Assembly (NCBI GenBank): GCA_030431355.1
Contig: JAUIJG010000031.1
Location: 1-20,938 of the forward strand
Length of the DNA: 20,938 nt
Source: a bacterium
GTDB lineage: Bacteria; Cyanobacteriota; Vampirovibrionia; Obscuribacterales; Obscuribacteraceae
Direction: 5' to 3'
A program made the translations under genes and the position numbers. Below the pieces are notes generated by a model. It did no database searches, was not told the DNA's origin, and was given only the letters and a program-made list of their open reading frames with translations. Below, piece by piece: positions 8,040 through 15,597 of this stretch (position 1 is its first letter; every line of letters begins with the position of its first letter).

Positions 8040-8818
8040 TGTTCTTCAAAAGGCTGGCCCTTACCATAGCCTATGTCACATCTATTCCTGTGGGAGTCGA
8101 CTTCGGTCGAGAAGAGATGAGCTCCCTGGAGGGTCTGGGTAAGTATCTCCCCCTTGTGGGCTTATTGATCGGATTGTTGATTACCGGCTTAGCACTTGCC
8201 CTGGCGGCCATAAGAGCAGACGGACTGCTTGCCGCCACAACAGTCACCCTGGCATGGCTCGCGATAACCGGAAGTCTGCACATGGATGGACTGATGGACA
8301 CTGCCGACGGAGTGTTTTCCCATCAAAGCAAAGAGAAAATGCTTGAGATAATGCAAGACAGCAGGGTGGGAAATTTTGGTGTTCTCACCGGGGTGGCAGC
8401 CGTGCTGATCAAACTGGCAAGCATAAACGCACTGGTGCACTCCCAGGGCAGCTTGATACCCGCTTTGCTTTTGATTCCTACATGTGCCAGATGGACGGAG
8501 CTTTACGCTATAGCATGCATGCCATACGCAAGAGAAAATGGAAAAGGAAAAGTCTGGCACGACTCAACCAAATTGCCCGGCGACCTGGTGCGCGGAGCGT
8601 TGCCGGTGGCATTCACTACCGCAATTTTAATTTCCGCCTATTCACTACCAGTGGTGCTAGTCTTATTGTCTACGACTATATGTTCAGGTATTTTGAGCGC
8701 TCACCGACTGAATTCCATCGTTGGTGGACAAACCGGTGACACCTACGGAGCAGTGGTCGAACTATCCGAAGCAGGCGGACTACTGTTCTCTGCCTTGATT
8801 CTTAACTACCTGTTTTAA
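8039..8818 (+). CDS. cobS: Adenosylcobinamide-GDP ribazoletransferase (cobalamin synthase)
   Basis: CobS joins adenosylcobinamide-GDP to alpha-ribazole (or its phosphate) in the membrane, making adenosylcobalamin (phosphate). At 259 residues it is family-sized and mostly hydrophobic. The diagnostic motifs are HMDGLMDTADG (81-91), DSRVGNFGVL (107-116) and GGQTGDTYGAVVELSE (229-244), with several membrane helices at about 35-58, 63-80, 115-150 and 185-220. It overlaps the preceding TPR gene by one base. No other cobalamin gene or cobalamin riboswitch is in the window, so the rest of the pathway, or a salvage-only route, must be encoded elsewhere. Confidence 0.95.
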   Translation: MFFKRLALTIAYVTSIPVGVDFGREEMSSLEGLGKYLPLVGLLIGLLITGLALALAAIRADGLLAATTVTLAWLAITGSLHMDGLMDTADGVFSHQSKEKMLEIMQDSRVGNFGVLTGVAAVLIKLASINALVHSQGSLIPALLLIPTCARWTELYAIACMPYARENGKGKVWHDSTKLPGDLVRGALPVAFTTAILISAYSLPVVLVLLSTTICSGILSAHRLNSIVGGQTGDTYGAVVELSEAGGLLFSALILNYLF

Positions 8819-8836
8819 CTAGGACCGGCAAACAGA

Positions 8837-8867
8837 AAAACAGCTCTCCGGAAAGAAGAGCTGTTTT
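8837..8867. terminator. Bidirectional terminator between cobS and rpsU
   Basis: AAAACAGCTCT (8837-8847) pairs perfectly with AGAGCTGTTTT (8857-8867) around a nine-base loop. The A tract and T tract at the two ends let the 11-bp stem act for both convergent genes. Confidence 0.85.
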
Positions 8868-8897
8868 CAATACTGGTATTAACTGAGCGAAAAGAGT

Positions 8898-9092
8898 TTA
8901 GAACTCTCTGTGGCTCATTCTTTTAACTTGACGTCTACGAGCGGCTGCTGCTTTTCTCTTGCGACGTTCACCCGCCGATTCAAAGAATTTTTTGCGTCTG
9001 TAATCGGACAGAATACCTGCCTTTTGGACTTGTTTCTTGAATCTCTTGAGGGCACGCTCTATGCTCTCTTGCTCGCTTACTCTAACGTACAA
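8898..9092 (-). CDS. rpsU: 30S ribosomal protein S21
   Basis: A 64-residue, strongly basic small-subunit protein. VRVSEQESIERALKRFKKQ followed by AGILSDYRRKKFFES matches the S21 family core, and an Arg/Lys-rich tail follows. The start chosen is TTG at 9092: it follows a perfect GGAGG (9101-9105) with eight bases between, and the resulting MYVRVSEQES matches S21 N-termini. The same frame stays open upstream to 9479, but that 129-codon extension has no S21 similarity and looks non-coding. It converges on cobS with a shared terminator. Confidence 0.93.
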   Translation of the reverse strand: MYVRVSEQESIERALKRFKKQVQKAGILSDYRRKKFFESAGERRKRKAAAARRRQVKRMSHREF

Positions 9093-9100
9093 TCCTGACA

Positions 9101-9105
9101 CCTCC
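9101..9105 (-). promoter_or_regulatory. Ribosome binding site fixing the rpsU start
   Basis: GGAGG on the minus strand, eight bases before TTG 9092. It lies inside the upstream open frame, so it decides against a long N-terminal extension of S21. Confidence 0.8.
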
Positions 9106-9486
9106 AGGGGATTTACGGAAAAACCAAAATACATCTTGTGAGCGAACCAGGGAAAACTCCCATGCTCAGATAGAAAGATGGGTTCAAATCCACAGGGCTT
9201 AACCCATGGACTGTTAGACAATACCATGGACATCTCTTGTAAAGCAGGGATAACAACATTATGTTCACGATTCGGATACAAAATCTTATAGATCACGCTA
9301 TTTAGAGGTGTTCCGGGTGCTTTACAGAAGTGCGAAAATTTCCAAATCTGAAATTGAACTTTTTGCTCTGGACTGTCGTTTACATATTCATGAAGCGAAG
9401 GCTGCCAGTGCGCTAGGGAGACCGCCCGCAGTCTTCGCAGATGGTAATGAGGCGGGATTCTAAATGAGTCCCGCCGCATTAATCCT

Positions 9487-9512
9487 GGATAAGAGTCGAG
9501 GATAAGTGTCGA
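9487..9512. repeat. 13-base tandem repeat between rpsU and its upstream neighbour
   Basis: Two adjacent copies of GGATAAGNGTCGA (9487-9499 and 9500-9512) differ at one base. They lie 47 bases past the stop of the secreted helical protein, next to the 10-bp hairpin at 9451-9475. Confidence 0.75.
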
Positions 9513-9558
9513 GCCTGAATCATCTTGAAGACTTCAGGAATAGAATCGGGGAGAAGCT

Positions 9559-10497
9559 CTAAAAACCGCCCACTGACTGAGTCCGCTGCTGATATATCCC
9601 ATCTGTGGCAGCTTGATTCTGACGCCACTCTTCAAGCTTGTTCTCGTAGCTCTGCTCTCGCTTCTGCTTGATCTGTTTCACCAGCTTCTTCTTCTTAGCG
9701 CGAAATGCCGCAACTTCCATTATATCCTGGTAGCCCTGCCGACGTGCCGCCTTCCAGATTCCATAATAAGAATCCACGGTCTTAGACTCATCCAGAGCTT
9801 TCTTGAGAAGATAGCGATTCAGGTCTTTAAGCTTGAAAACCTCAATGCTGTTAAGCAATTCAACTAGCCGGTCCGGATGATTCTCGTCATCGATAAGATC
9901 CTTCACCACCTGCCTGAGCAGATCATCCATGCCGAACAAACTGACTTGCCTGGCATACTCAAGGGCTTCCGGAACGGTGCGAACCAGAGAATAGTACTTC
10001 TCCATGGCTAAATGAGAGACATCATTCATCGACACTTCCTGGGACTTGCGAGCCAGGTCGACAAGTTGCTGGGGCGATTTGGCGGAACTTATCAGTTGCT
10101 GAATAGCGCTACGGGTCACACCGTAACACTCATATTGCCTTGCTTTCAGCGCCACCTGGATATAATCGTCATTGGTGCGACAGAGCTTGAAAGCCTTTTC
10201 CATGGCTTTTCGCTTAACGTCCAGCAGAGGATGACCGTATCCATCGGTGTAGGATGCCAGGGCAAGACACTTGGGCAGATCGGTACAGTTAGCCAACTCA
10301 GAATCAAATATTGGAGCGGCTTTTGATCCTTTTCCATGTTTGGCATAGTTCGCGGCTCTGATAAGGGCCTTCTGTTGCTCTTTGGTCAGCGGAGAATCAG
10401 GATCATACTTGCTCCTGGCTAACAAAGGCTGGGGAGTCACCACAGGCAATGCCAGAGCAAGAGCTAAAATCAGCACCAGGGATCTCGAACTTCTCAA
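9559..10497 (-). CDS. Secreted or periplasmic alpha-helical protein of unknown function
   Basis: 312 residues. Residues 1-28 form a signal peptide: RSSR, a Leu/Ala-rich core, and a likely cut after LLA. The mature part is helical and reads like irregular superhelical repeats of about 30-35 residues (for example around 85-120, 128-160 and 165-205). Several Cys residues occur (CTDLPKC, CRTND, YECYG). The end (265-312) is Lys/Gln-rich and probably coiled or disordered. No enzyme motif was found. The start is TTG at 10497, chosen because GGAGG (10506-10510) lies eight bases upstream; no ATG fits the signal peptide. It is 144 bases downstream of the GH38 mannosidase on the same strand. I do not recognise the family. 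Confidence 0.8.
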   Translation of the reverse strand: MRSSRSLVLILALALALPVVTPQPLLARSKYDPDSPLTKEQQKALIRAANYAKHGKGSKAAPIFDSELANCTDLPKCLALASYTDGYGHPLLDVKRKAMEKAFKLCRTNDDYIQVALKARQYECYGVTRSAIQQLISSAKSPQQLVDLARKSQEVSMNDVSHLAMEKYYSLVRTVPEALEYARQVSLFGMDDLLRQVVKDLIDDENHPDRLVELLNSIEVFKLKDLNRYLLKKALDESKTVDSYYGIWKAARRQGYQDIMEVAAFRAKKKKLVKQIKQKREQSYENKLEEWRQNQAATDGIYQQRTQSVGGF

Positions 10498-10505
10498 CTA
10501 TTTGC

Positions 10506-10510
10506 CCTCC
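10506..10510 (-). promoter_or_regulatory. Ribosome binding site supporting a TTG start
   Basis: GGAGG within GGGGAGGG on the minus strand, eight bases before TTG 10497. It is the main reason to accept this start for the secreted helical protein. Confidence 0.7.
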
Positions 10511-10641
10511 CCATTTGAATCCCTTATTTCCTTACCAGATGAGTTTCAATTCTCTATCCAGTATATTCACAAAAATTCCCAAGCACAAACAACAACCAAA
10601 ATCTGAAGCTTCCGCTCAAAACGGGAGAAGCCTGCCCATTT

Positions 10642-13600
10642 TTAAGCCCCCGGAGAATTTCCGGAAGCCAGGTCGACCCGCAGGGTGGCAAGCTCATTGC
10701 ATCCAAATTCAATCTCGATCTCTCCGGCATGAAGATTCAGCCGTTCAAGACTAATCCCGGACAAAGTGACTTTGTTCACCGACTTTATCGGCAACAAAGG
10801 ATCGAAAACGACTCTCGTCTTAAGGGCTTCATTGGTAACATTCAGCAGCCGAAGGAAGAAAGAATTCTCTCCGGGCAACTTGTAGCAGGCGGAAATCCTG
10901 AGCCTATCACTATCAGTGTGGAACATAGAAGAGGTGAGTTCTCCCCCGAACATCTCTTTATGTATAGTCTCAAACTCCCGGGAAACCGGGCTCATCAGGA
11001 GAGGATTGTTGTAGGTCTCAGCCAGCTCGTAGGCACGAACCAGAGTATCGCCGTCCAGTCCTCCACGATAATCTCCCTGCGCTTTGAAGGCAGACCATCC
11101 CAGGGACACCCTGTTACTTCCCAGACAGTTACCTTCCGGAGTGGGCAGATATGGACCAGCGCCACCACCTCTGGTTAACAGCCTCTTGCGAGAAAGCATA
11201 GAAAATGCCCTCAAAATTGTTATAGAGATCTTTTCTTTATCAACGCCATACTCAGGCATTCCGCGATTCAAGAAAAGTTGATCGTTGGCGATAAAAAATC
11301 TCTGACAGGGATACCGATCGAGGGGTGCTTCCTCCGCCCGGGACACCGGCAGCTCACAAGAAGCTTCCACCACCTCGCGCTCCACCAGACAGAAATGATT
11401 CTCGGACCAGGTCCTTTGAACCGGAGCACCGGTGGGAAGTAATAGCTCCAGACGATGGTCTTTTGATAAATTGTCCCAGGTGCAATCGAAGTAGACGATT
11501 GGGTCTCCGGCTTTCAAGCTTAACCTGGATACAATCTCGTGCTCCAAAAGTTCTTCACTGCGCGCGAATAGAGGAAGGTCGTCGACATCATCCAGATCAG
11601 CCAGGAAGCTCTTTTGCTCAGAACTCTGCCACTCATTCAGCTCTTTCAATCCTGCTGGAATTGAGAGAACATGCCTCAACTCAAGGCTTGCCACAAGCGG
11701 TCCTTCTTCAATCACGGAGAAAGACTTGAAAGTTGAGTAGATAGGCTGATCGCCAAATACAGGATCAAAATTGTAAGAATCTCCGGCGTCCGCCAGATCT
11801 CGAAATGAAGGAGTCAGATCATACTCTTTCCCTGGATTTAGCTTCAATGCGGCGACCAACTCTCCGTCCTCGGAGACTTCAATTTTGTAGATGGAATTTT
11901 CCAGGGAAGCCGAGCCTGCGGAAACGACCTCTGTGTCACCTAGGGCCAAGTCGGAATAAGAGATTTTTAGCCTGGAGCCGAAAGAGGGAACCGGCCCGGC
12001 CATGGTGACACCCTCCACAACACAGACATCTTTGTAAACGAAAACTCCTCCCAGGGAGCAGAAAACATCGGTCTCAGTATAAATTTCCTGGATTTGATAA
12101 GGGGCTTGACCAAGATAAGAGACGATAGCACTCTCAATAACTGACATTTGATCAGAGTTCGGCACCAAAGTTTGGCGATGCCCCGGACTCTTCAATCCCA
12201 GCTTTTCCAGATTGACGGCAAGCTTGAAAGAAATCGCTCCACTTCTGGAAGAGGCGGTCGTGTTGAATACTATGTTGCCTGCCAGCTCAACATCGGGGTC
12301 GATTAGATCCATCTGTCCACAACCAAAGCCCAGGGGATAATCTCCACTCCCATCTGCTGATTTCTCTACTTCGACGGAAGACCACTCGGAAGCACCGGGA
12401 TGCAATAACTCTTCCTGCACCTGGCGCTCCAGAAGGTCAAGAATCTGACCGGCAGAGCTGCTCCTGGTCATCATCGCCTGATGCACCGGGTCGACGCTGC
12501 AACCACATATGCTGTCATGGGGCTGGTTTAGAAGCAGCAGCTTTCCAGCTCGATCCAACTCGCCTTCCGGATAGCGAACCAGTCCATAGGCCCACAACAT
12601 GGTGATCAACGGCTCGCTGCCATGGAAGAGTCTCTCCTCAAGGATTCTATTTTCTCTCTTTAGATAAAGCCTGGAGGAGAGCACACCGGGGAGTATAAAT
12701 GCGCGACAGTAATCTTTGGCAAAATCATTCGTGCGCAGCTCTGACTCTATCTTCAATATAGAATCAGAGCAGTCAGGTTGCTCTACTTTTGAGTTAACAA
12801 AGGACAGATATTCTTCGAGATCACAGATATCAACTTCGATTTCCACCTTTGAGGCTTCGGCCTTTTTATTGAGCGCCGAAGCTAAAACCGAAGCCATTCT
12901 CTGCAAATCCGCAGGAGGATATAGATGGTCCCCTCCCACCGGAATCAAGGTTGTATCAGCCCCCCGGACAAAAGAACGACCCCTTCCACCATATTCATCA
13001 TCACCACATACAGAACCATCTTTTTTCATTGAAAGGAAGCTCAAAATATAAGGCGACAGAAAAGAGATAAGGGCTGTGTCATCTTTGTACTGTGCTTCTT
13101 GAAAGGCATTTTGATAATAGCCATCGGGAAGAAGATACCCCATTACTTCACTACCATCAGGACTTATCCAGAAGAAAACCGGACCCTGATCATCAGAGTA
13201 AAGCTTGGGAACGCCTCTCCAGACAACAGCATTATCAATACCAAAACCGCTGAGAATTCGTGGCATATCGACGGTGTGACCGAAAGTGTCCGGCAAATAT
13301 CCAACCTTCAGTGGTTCACCATATCTGGAGGCAACAGCGATGCCTCGTTCCAGATTACGAATCAGGCTCTCACCAGACACCAACATCTGGTCGGCCAGAA
13401 CATACCAGGGGCCAACACGTAACTTCCTGGTAGAAATAAGCTCTGTAAGAGGCTCTTTTAGCAGAGGCTCCATCTCCAGAATATCTTCCAGGGCGCAAGA
13501 CTGTCCATCCAGATGAAACACAGGCATTCCACCGGTGTGCAGCTCCTTTACCAGCATTCTTGCCACTGAGACAAGCTGGGTGCGATACTTTTCAAACCCC

Positions 13601-13659
13601 CAGTACCATTCACGATCCCAGTGGGTCTGCGTATATAAACAGACCTTCCTCTTGTCCAT
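10642..13659 (-). CDS. Glycoside hydrolase family 38 alpha-mannosidase
   Basis: A large retaining alpha-mannosidase of about 1005 residues with no signal peptide, so probably cytoplasmic and acting on imported or internal mannosides (GH38 includes mannosylglycerate hydrolases such as MngB). The catalytic domain begins with THWDREWYW (near residue 12). VGPWYVLADQMLVSGESLIRNL follows, then the nucleophile region GYLPDTFGH (Asp about 124) and NQPHDSICGCSVD (about 378-390). The His/Asp residues of these motifs form the usual zinc site. The C-terminal beta-rich half is typical of GH38. Two starts are possible: GTG 13671, seven bases after the upstream stop, or ATG 13659, preceded by AAGGTGG at good spacing. 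The ATG is preferred. The gene follows the isomerase-like gene almost directly. A weak hairpin after its end (about 10605-10632) may be a terminator. Confidence 0.93.
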   Translation of the reverse strand: MDKRKVCLYTQTHWDREWYWGFEKYRTQLVSVARMLVKELHTGGMPVFHLDGQSCALEDILEMEPLLKEPLTELISTRKLRVGPWYVLADQMLVSGESLIRNLERGIAVASRYGEPLKVGYLPDTFGHTVDMPRILSGFGIDNAVVWRGVPKLYSDDQGPVFFWISPDGSEVMGYLLPDGYYQNAFQEAQYKDDTALISFLSPYILSFLSMKKDGSVCGDDEYGGRGRSFVRGADTTLIPVGGDHLYPPADLQRMASVLASALNKKAEASKVEIEVDICDLEEYLSFVNSKVEQPDCSDSILKIESELRTNDFAKDYCRAFILPGVLSSRLYLKRENRILEERLFHGSEPLITMLWAYGLVRYPEGELDRAGKLLLLNQPHDSICGCSVDPVHQAMMTRSSSAGQILDLLERQVQEELLHPGASEWSSVEVEKSADGSGDYPLGFGCGQMDLIDPDVELAGNIVFNTTASSRSGAISFKLAVNLEKLGLKSPGHRQTLVPNSDQMSVIESAIVSYLGQAPYQIQEIYTETDVFCSLGGVFVYKDVCVVEGVTMAGPVPSFGSRLKISYSDLALGDTEVVSAGSASLENSIYKIEVSEDGELVAALKLNPGKEYDLTPSFRDLADAGDSYNFDPVFGDQPIYSTFKSFSVIEEGPLVASLELRHVLSIPAGLKELNEWQSSEQKSFLADLDDVDDLPLFARSEELLEHEIVSRLSLKAGDPIVYFDCTWDNLSKDHRLELLLPTGAPVQRTWSENHFCLVEREVVEASCELPVSRAEEAPLDRYPCQRFFIANDQLFLNRGMPEYGVDKEKISITILRAFSMLSRKRLLTRGGGAGPYLPTPEGNCLGSNRVSLGWSAFKAQGDYRGGLDGDTLVRAYELAETYNNPLLMSPVSREFETIHKEMFGGELTSSMFHTDSDRLRISACYKLPGENSFFLRLLNVTNEALKTRVVFDPLLPIKSVNKVTLSGISLERLNLHAGEIEIEFGCNELATLRVDLASGNSPGA

Positions 13660-13678
13660 AGATTCCGCCACCTTAGCC

Positions 13679-14554
13679 CTAACCTCTGAAAAGTGGTGCC
13701 AACTTTTTCACGCCTCGGTCGAGGGCATCTTCCAGGGAAGAAGAATCATTTGCCAGAAATTCGTCATCGAGCTGAATCGAAAATGTCCCCTTAAATTCAT
13801 AAAGCTTGAGAAGTTCAATCAACTGTCTCCAGTCAACCACTCCTTTGCCGGGCATTCTGTAACGCCACCAGAGCGGCCCGAACATTCCCGAATCTTTCAA
13901 AATCTGCCGGTTTATCTCGACATCATGGGCTTCCACGTGCTCTATAGCTGTGTTGAATCCGGACAAAATCTGGAGATAGTCGATACCGAGCCAGACACAA
14001 TCAGCCGGCGAGAAGCTCAAACTGAGACCTTCGCATCCGGAGAGCAAGTCCCGCCAGTCCTGGGGTTCCATGGCTCGCCACTTCTTCAAGGACTGCGACC
14101 GAGCGTCCCGGGGAGTAGAAAGCTTCAAAAGTGGGACCACTTCATGCTCTTGCATGACAGGTAGAATCTGTTCAAACTCCTTCTCAAAAGCAGTTTTCCA
14201 GGAGTCATCGGCCCCAGGCTCCAGGTAAAAAGAAAGGTAGTGACAATCGAGAACCTGGGCGACTTTTGCCAGCTTCTCCATCATACCCAGAAATTTTTTA
14301 CTGGATTTTTTATCCCCGGGATTATGGCTGTAGAGAAGATTTAGACAAGCTATCTCCACCCCTTTTTCACGGCATGTATCAGCCAGGGACTCTAGATATT
14401 TGCGCTCTTTGACCTTGAGACTCTTGCCTGCCTTTCCCGCGGTGGAAAAAGCTTCGAAGGAATACTCCACACAGGGAATCTTCTTCGAAGCAGCCAGCGC
14501 TACGGCCCCTTCCAGACCGGCACCAAATCTAGTGGCATCAAAACACAATTTCAT
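13679..14554 (-). CDS. Sugar-phosphate isomerase/epimerase-like TIM barrel (AP endonuclease 2 superfamily), possibly inactive
   Basis: 291 residues. It has the layout of the xylose-isomerase-like barrel: strand one with VEYSFE (29-34), the FYLEPG strand (109-114), CVWLGID (186-192, normally HLVWQGID), HVEAHDVEIN (206-215), YRMPGKGVVDW (232-242) and GTFSIQLDDE (256-265). Those landmarks are clear. Compared with the family patterns as I recall them, the four metal-ligand positions seem changed: Glu to Lys144, Asp/His around 182-185 to Ser/Asp, His to Glu208 and Glu to Gln261. If that alignment is right, it cannot bind the usual divalent metal the usual way. It starts at ATG 14554 and ends 19 bases before the mannosidase start, so the pair is probably one operon acting on a related sugar. 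Confidence 0.82.
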   Translation of the reverse strand: MKLCFDATRFGAGLEGAVALAASKKIPCVEYSFEAFSTAGKAGKSLKVKERKYLESLADTCREKGVEIACLNLLYSHNPGDKKSSKKFLGMMEKLAKVAQVLDCHYLSFYLEPGADDSWKTAFEKEFEQILPVMQEHEVVPLLKLSTPRDARSQSLKKWRAMEPQDWRDLLSGCEGLSLSFSPADCVWLGIDYLQILSGFNTAIEHVEAHDVEINRQILKDSGMFGPLWWRYRMPGKGVVDWRQLIELLKLYEFKGTFSIQLDDEFLANDSSSLEDALDRGVKKLAPLFRG

Positions 14555-14615
14555 GAGCGCAAGTTTAGCAGATCTGTAGCCTCAGCACCACCAAGGGTCG
14601 GTATCCCCAGGAATT

Positions 14616-14648
14616 TATCACAGATTTATAACAGCTCTATCACAGATT
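14616..14648. repeat. Two copies of TATCACAGATT
   Basis: An identical 11-base direct repeat at 14616-14626 and 14638-14648, centre to centre 22 bases (two helical turns). It straddles the end of the PDZ gene and the short spacer upstream of the isomerase-like gene, a position suitable for a regulator of the isomerase-mannosidase pair. Confidence 0.5.
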
Positions 14649-15332
14649 GACCCCATAGGCCCTGCGCACTGATGGGTCTAGCAGTTCGGTGAAATCCATA
14701 CGATTCATCGTATGCACCTTAAAATTGCCGCCCCGGCGAATTGACAACGTAACGGGCGTGTTAGGCGAGCCTACGATCAAATCGTAGCACTCTTCTTTGG
14801 TAAGACCGGATGTGGGAATACCGTCCACAGCCACTATGCGATCCCGGGGTCGGAGTCCGACTTCAGCCGCCGGTGTTCCGGGGAAAACTCTATTGATAAT
14901 AGGCGGCTTTCCACTCATGGATATGAATTTGACACCGATGATGCCGATTCCCCGGCGTATATTCGAGTTTAAACGGGTGGCATCAATAGAAGATTGCAGA
15001 TTGCCATTGTCAAGATTTGCACTTCTCTGCTTGCCGCGAAAATCACTCTTTTTAGTCTTTACCTTCAACCGCTTTCGCTTCTTCTTCTTCTTGGCTTTCC
15101 GCGCCTTCTTGGCTTTTTCAGCCTCTATAAAAGCATTCTGCTGGACACCGGCTTTGTAGGGTTCAACCTTGTGCAGCTTGGGAGTAAGTTTTTTCAACTC
15201 CGGCAAGTCTTCATCTCCATCCCTTGCCTGGCACTCCCCTGACAACGCCCCGACTCCGATTACTGGCAAACCAAATATCAGCCCCGCCAGGGCGAATGCA
15301 ACCATCTTCAATTTTCGCTCAGAGTGGGTCAT
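14640..15332 (-). CDS. Exported Lys-rich protein with a C-terminal PDZ domain
   Basis: 230 residues from ATG 15332. Residues 1-36 look like a signal peptide (THSERKLK, a hydrophobic core, likely cut after CQA). An acidic stretch (DGDEDLPE) comes next, then a very basic segment at about 71-95 (AKKARKAKKKKKRKRLKVKTKK). The PDZ domain lies at about 128-205, with IGVKF, PPIINRVFPGTPAAEVGLRPRD and VDGIPTSGLT as the usual landmarks. There is no protease domain, so it is probably a binding or scaffold protein in the envelope. The frame is open upstream to 15512, but the extra 60 residues precede the signal peptide and look untranslated. No strong ribosome binding site is seen at 15332. Its partner is unknown. 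Confidence 0.78.
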   Translation of the reverse strand: MTHSERKLKMVAFALAGLIFGLPVIGVGALSGECQARDGDEDLPELKKLTPKLHKVEPYKAGVQQNAFIEAEKAKKARKAKKKKKRKRLKVKTKKSDFRGKQRSANLDNGNLQSSIDATRLNSNIRRGIGIIGVKFISMSGKPPIINRVFPGTPAAEVGLRPRDRIVAVDGIPTSGLTKEECYDLIVGSPNTPVTLSIRRGGNFKVHTMNRMDFTELLDPSVRRAYGVNL

Positions 15333-15549
15333 GAACCGTAACCGCGAGATGATGGACAGGATCCTATATCTATATATAACCCGGAATTCAGGAAAATGCC
15401 GACATCGAACAATGCCGAATATCAGATAAATACCCCTTCCAGGGGTGAAACCACTAATAAAGCCCGGATAAATACTGCTCTGCCGTACCTGTCGTTGTAA
15501 GGGAAAGAGCAAACTAATGCTTAAGTTGAAAGGACTTTTACAAATTAAA

Positions 15550-15558
15550 TGCTAATCT
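15550..15558 (+). promoter_or_regulatory. Candidate extended -10 promoter for mdh
   Basis: TGCTAATCT is an extended -10 similar to that before rpmB. A TTGAAA at 15526-15531 is 21 bases away, longer than ideal. Transcription would begin near 15565, about 33 bases before the start codon. Confidence 0.4.
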
Positions 15559-15597
15559 GGACACCGCCTATACGAGAGACTGCCAGGAGGTTCTAAC

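Larger units (their letters stand above)
9093..9558. other. 466-base spacer upstream of rpsU with hairpins and an open frame
   Basis: The minus strand is open from 9479 into rpsU, but the encoded text is rich in Trp, His, Phe and Pro and recalls no family. I treat it as leader or spacer. Three inverted repeats stand out: 9178-9184 with 9201-9207 (ATGGGTT/AACCCAT), 9395-9405 with 9428-9438, and 9451-9460 with 9466-9475 (10-bp stem, loop TAAAT). The last two each contain a G-T wobble when read on the plus strand, but an A-C mismatch on the minus strand. No consensus of RNase P RNA, tmRNA, SRP RNA or a known riboswitch was seen. Confidence 0.5.

Noticed and set aside
9174..9200. tRNA-like T-loop sequence GGTTCAAATCC
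   Set aside because: The flanking bases do not form a T stem beyond two pairs, and no acceptor or anticodon arm is found; the bases pair better in a simple ATGGGTT/AACCCAT hairpin.
15333..15512. 60-residue N-terminal extension of the PDZ protein
   Set aside because: It would place a normal signal peptide in the middle of the protein, and the sequence is Arg/Tyr/Ile-rich with no family look.
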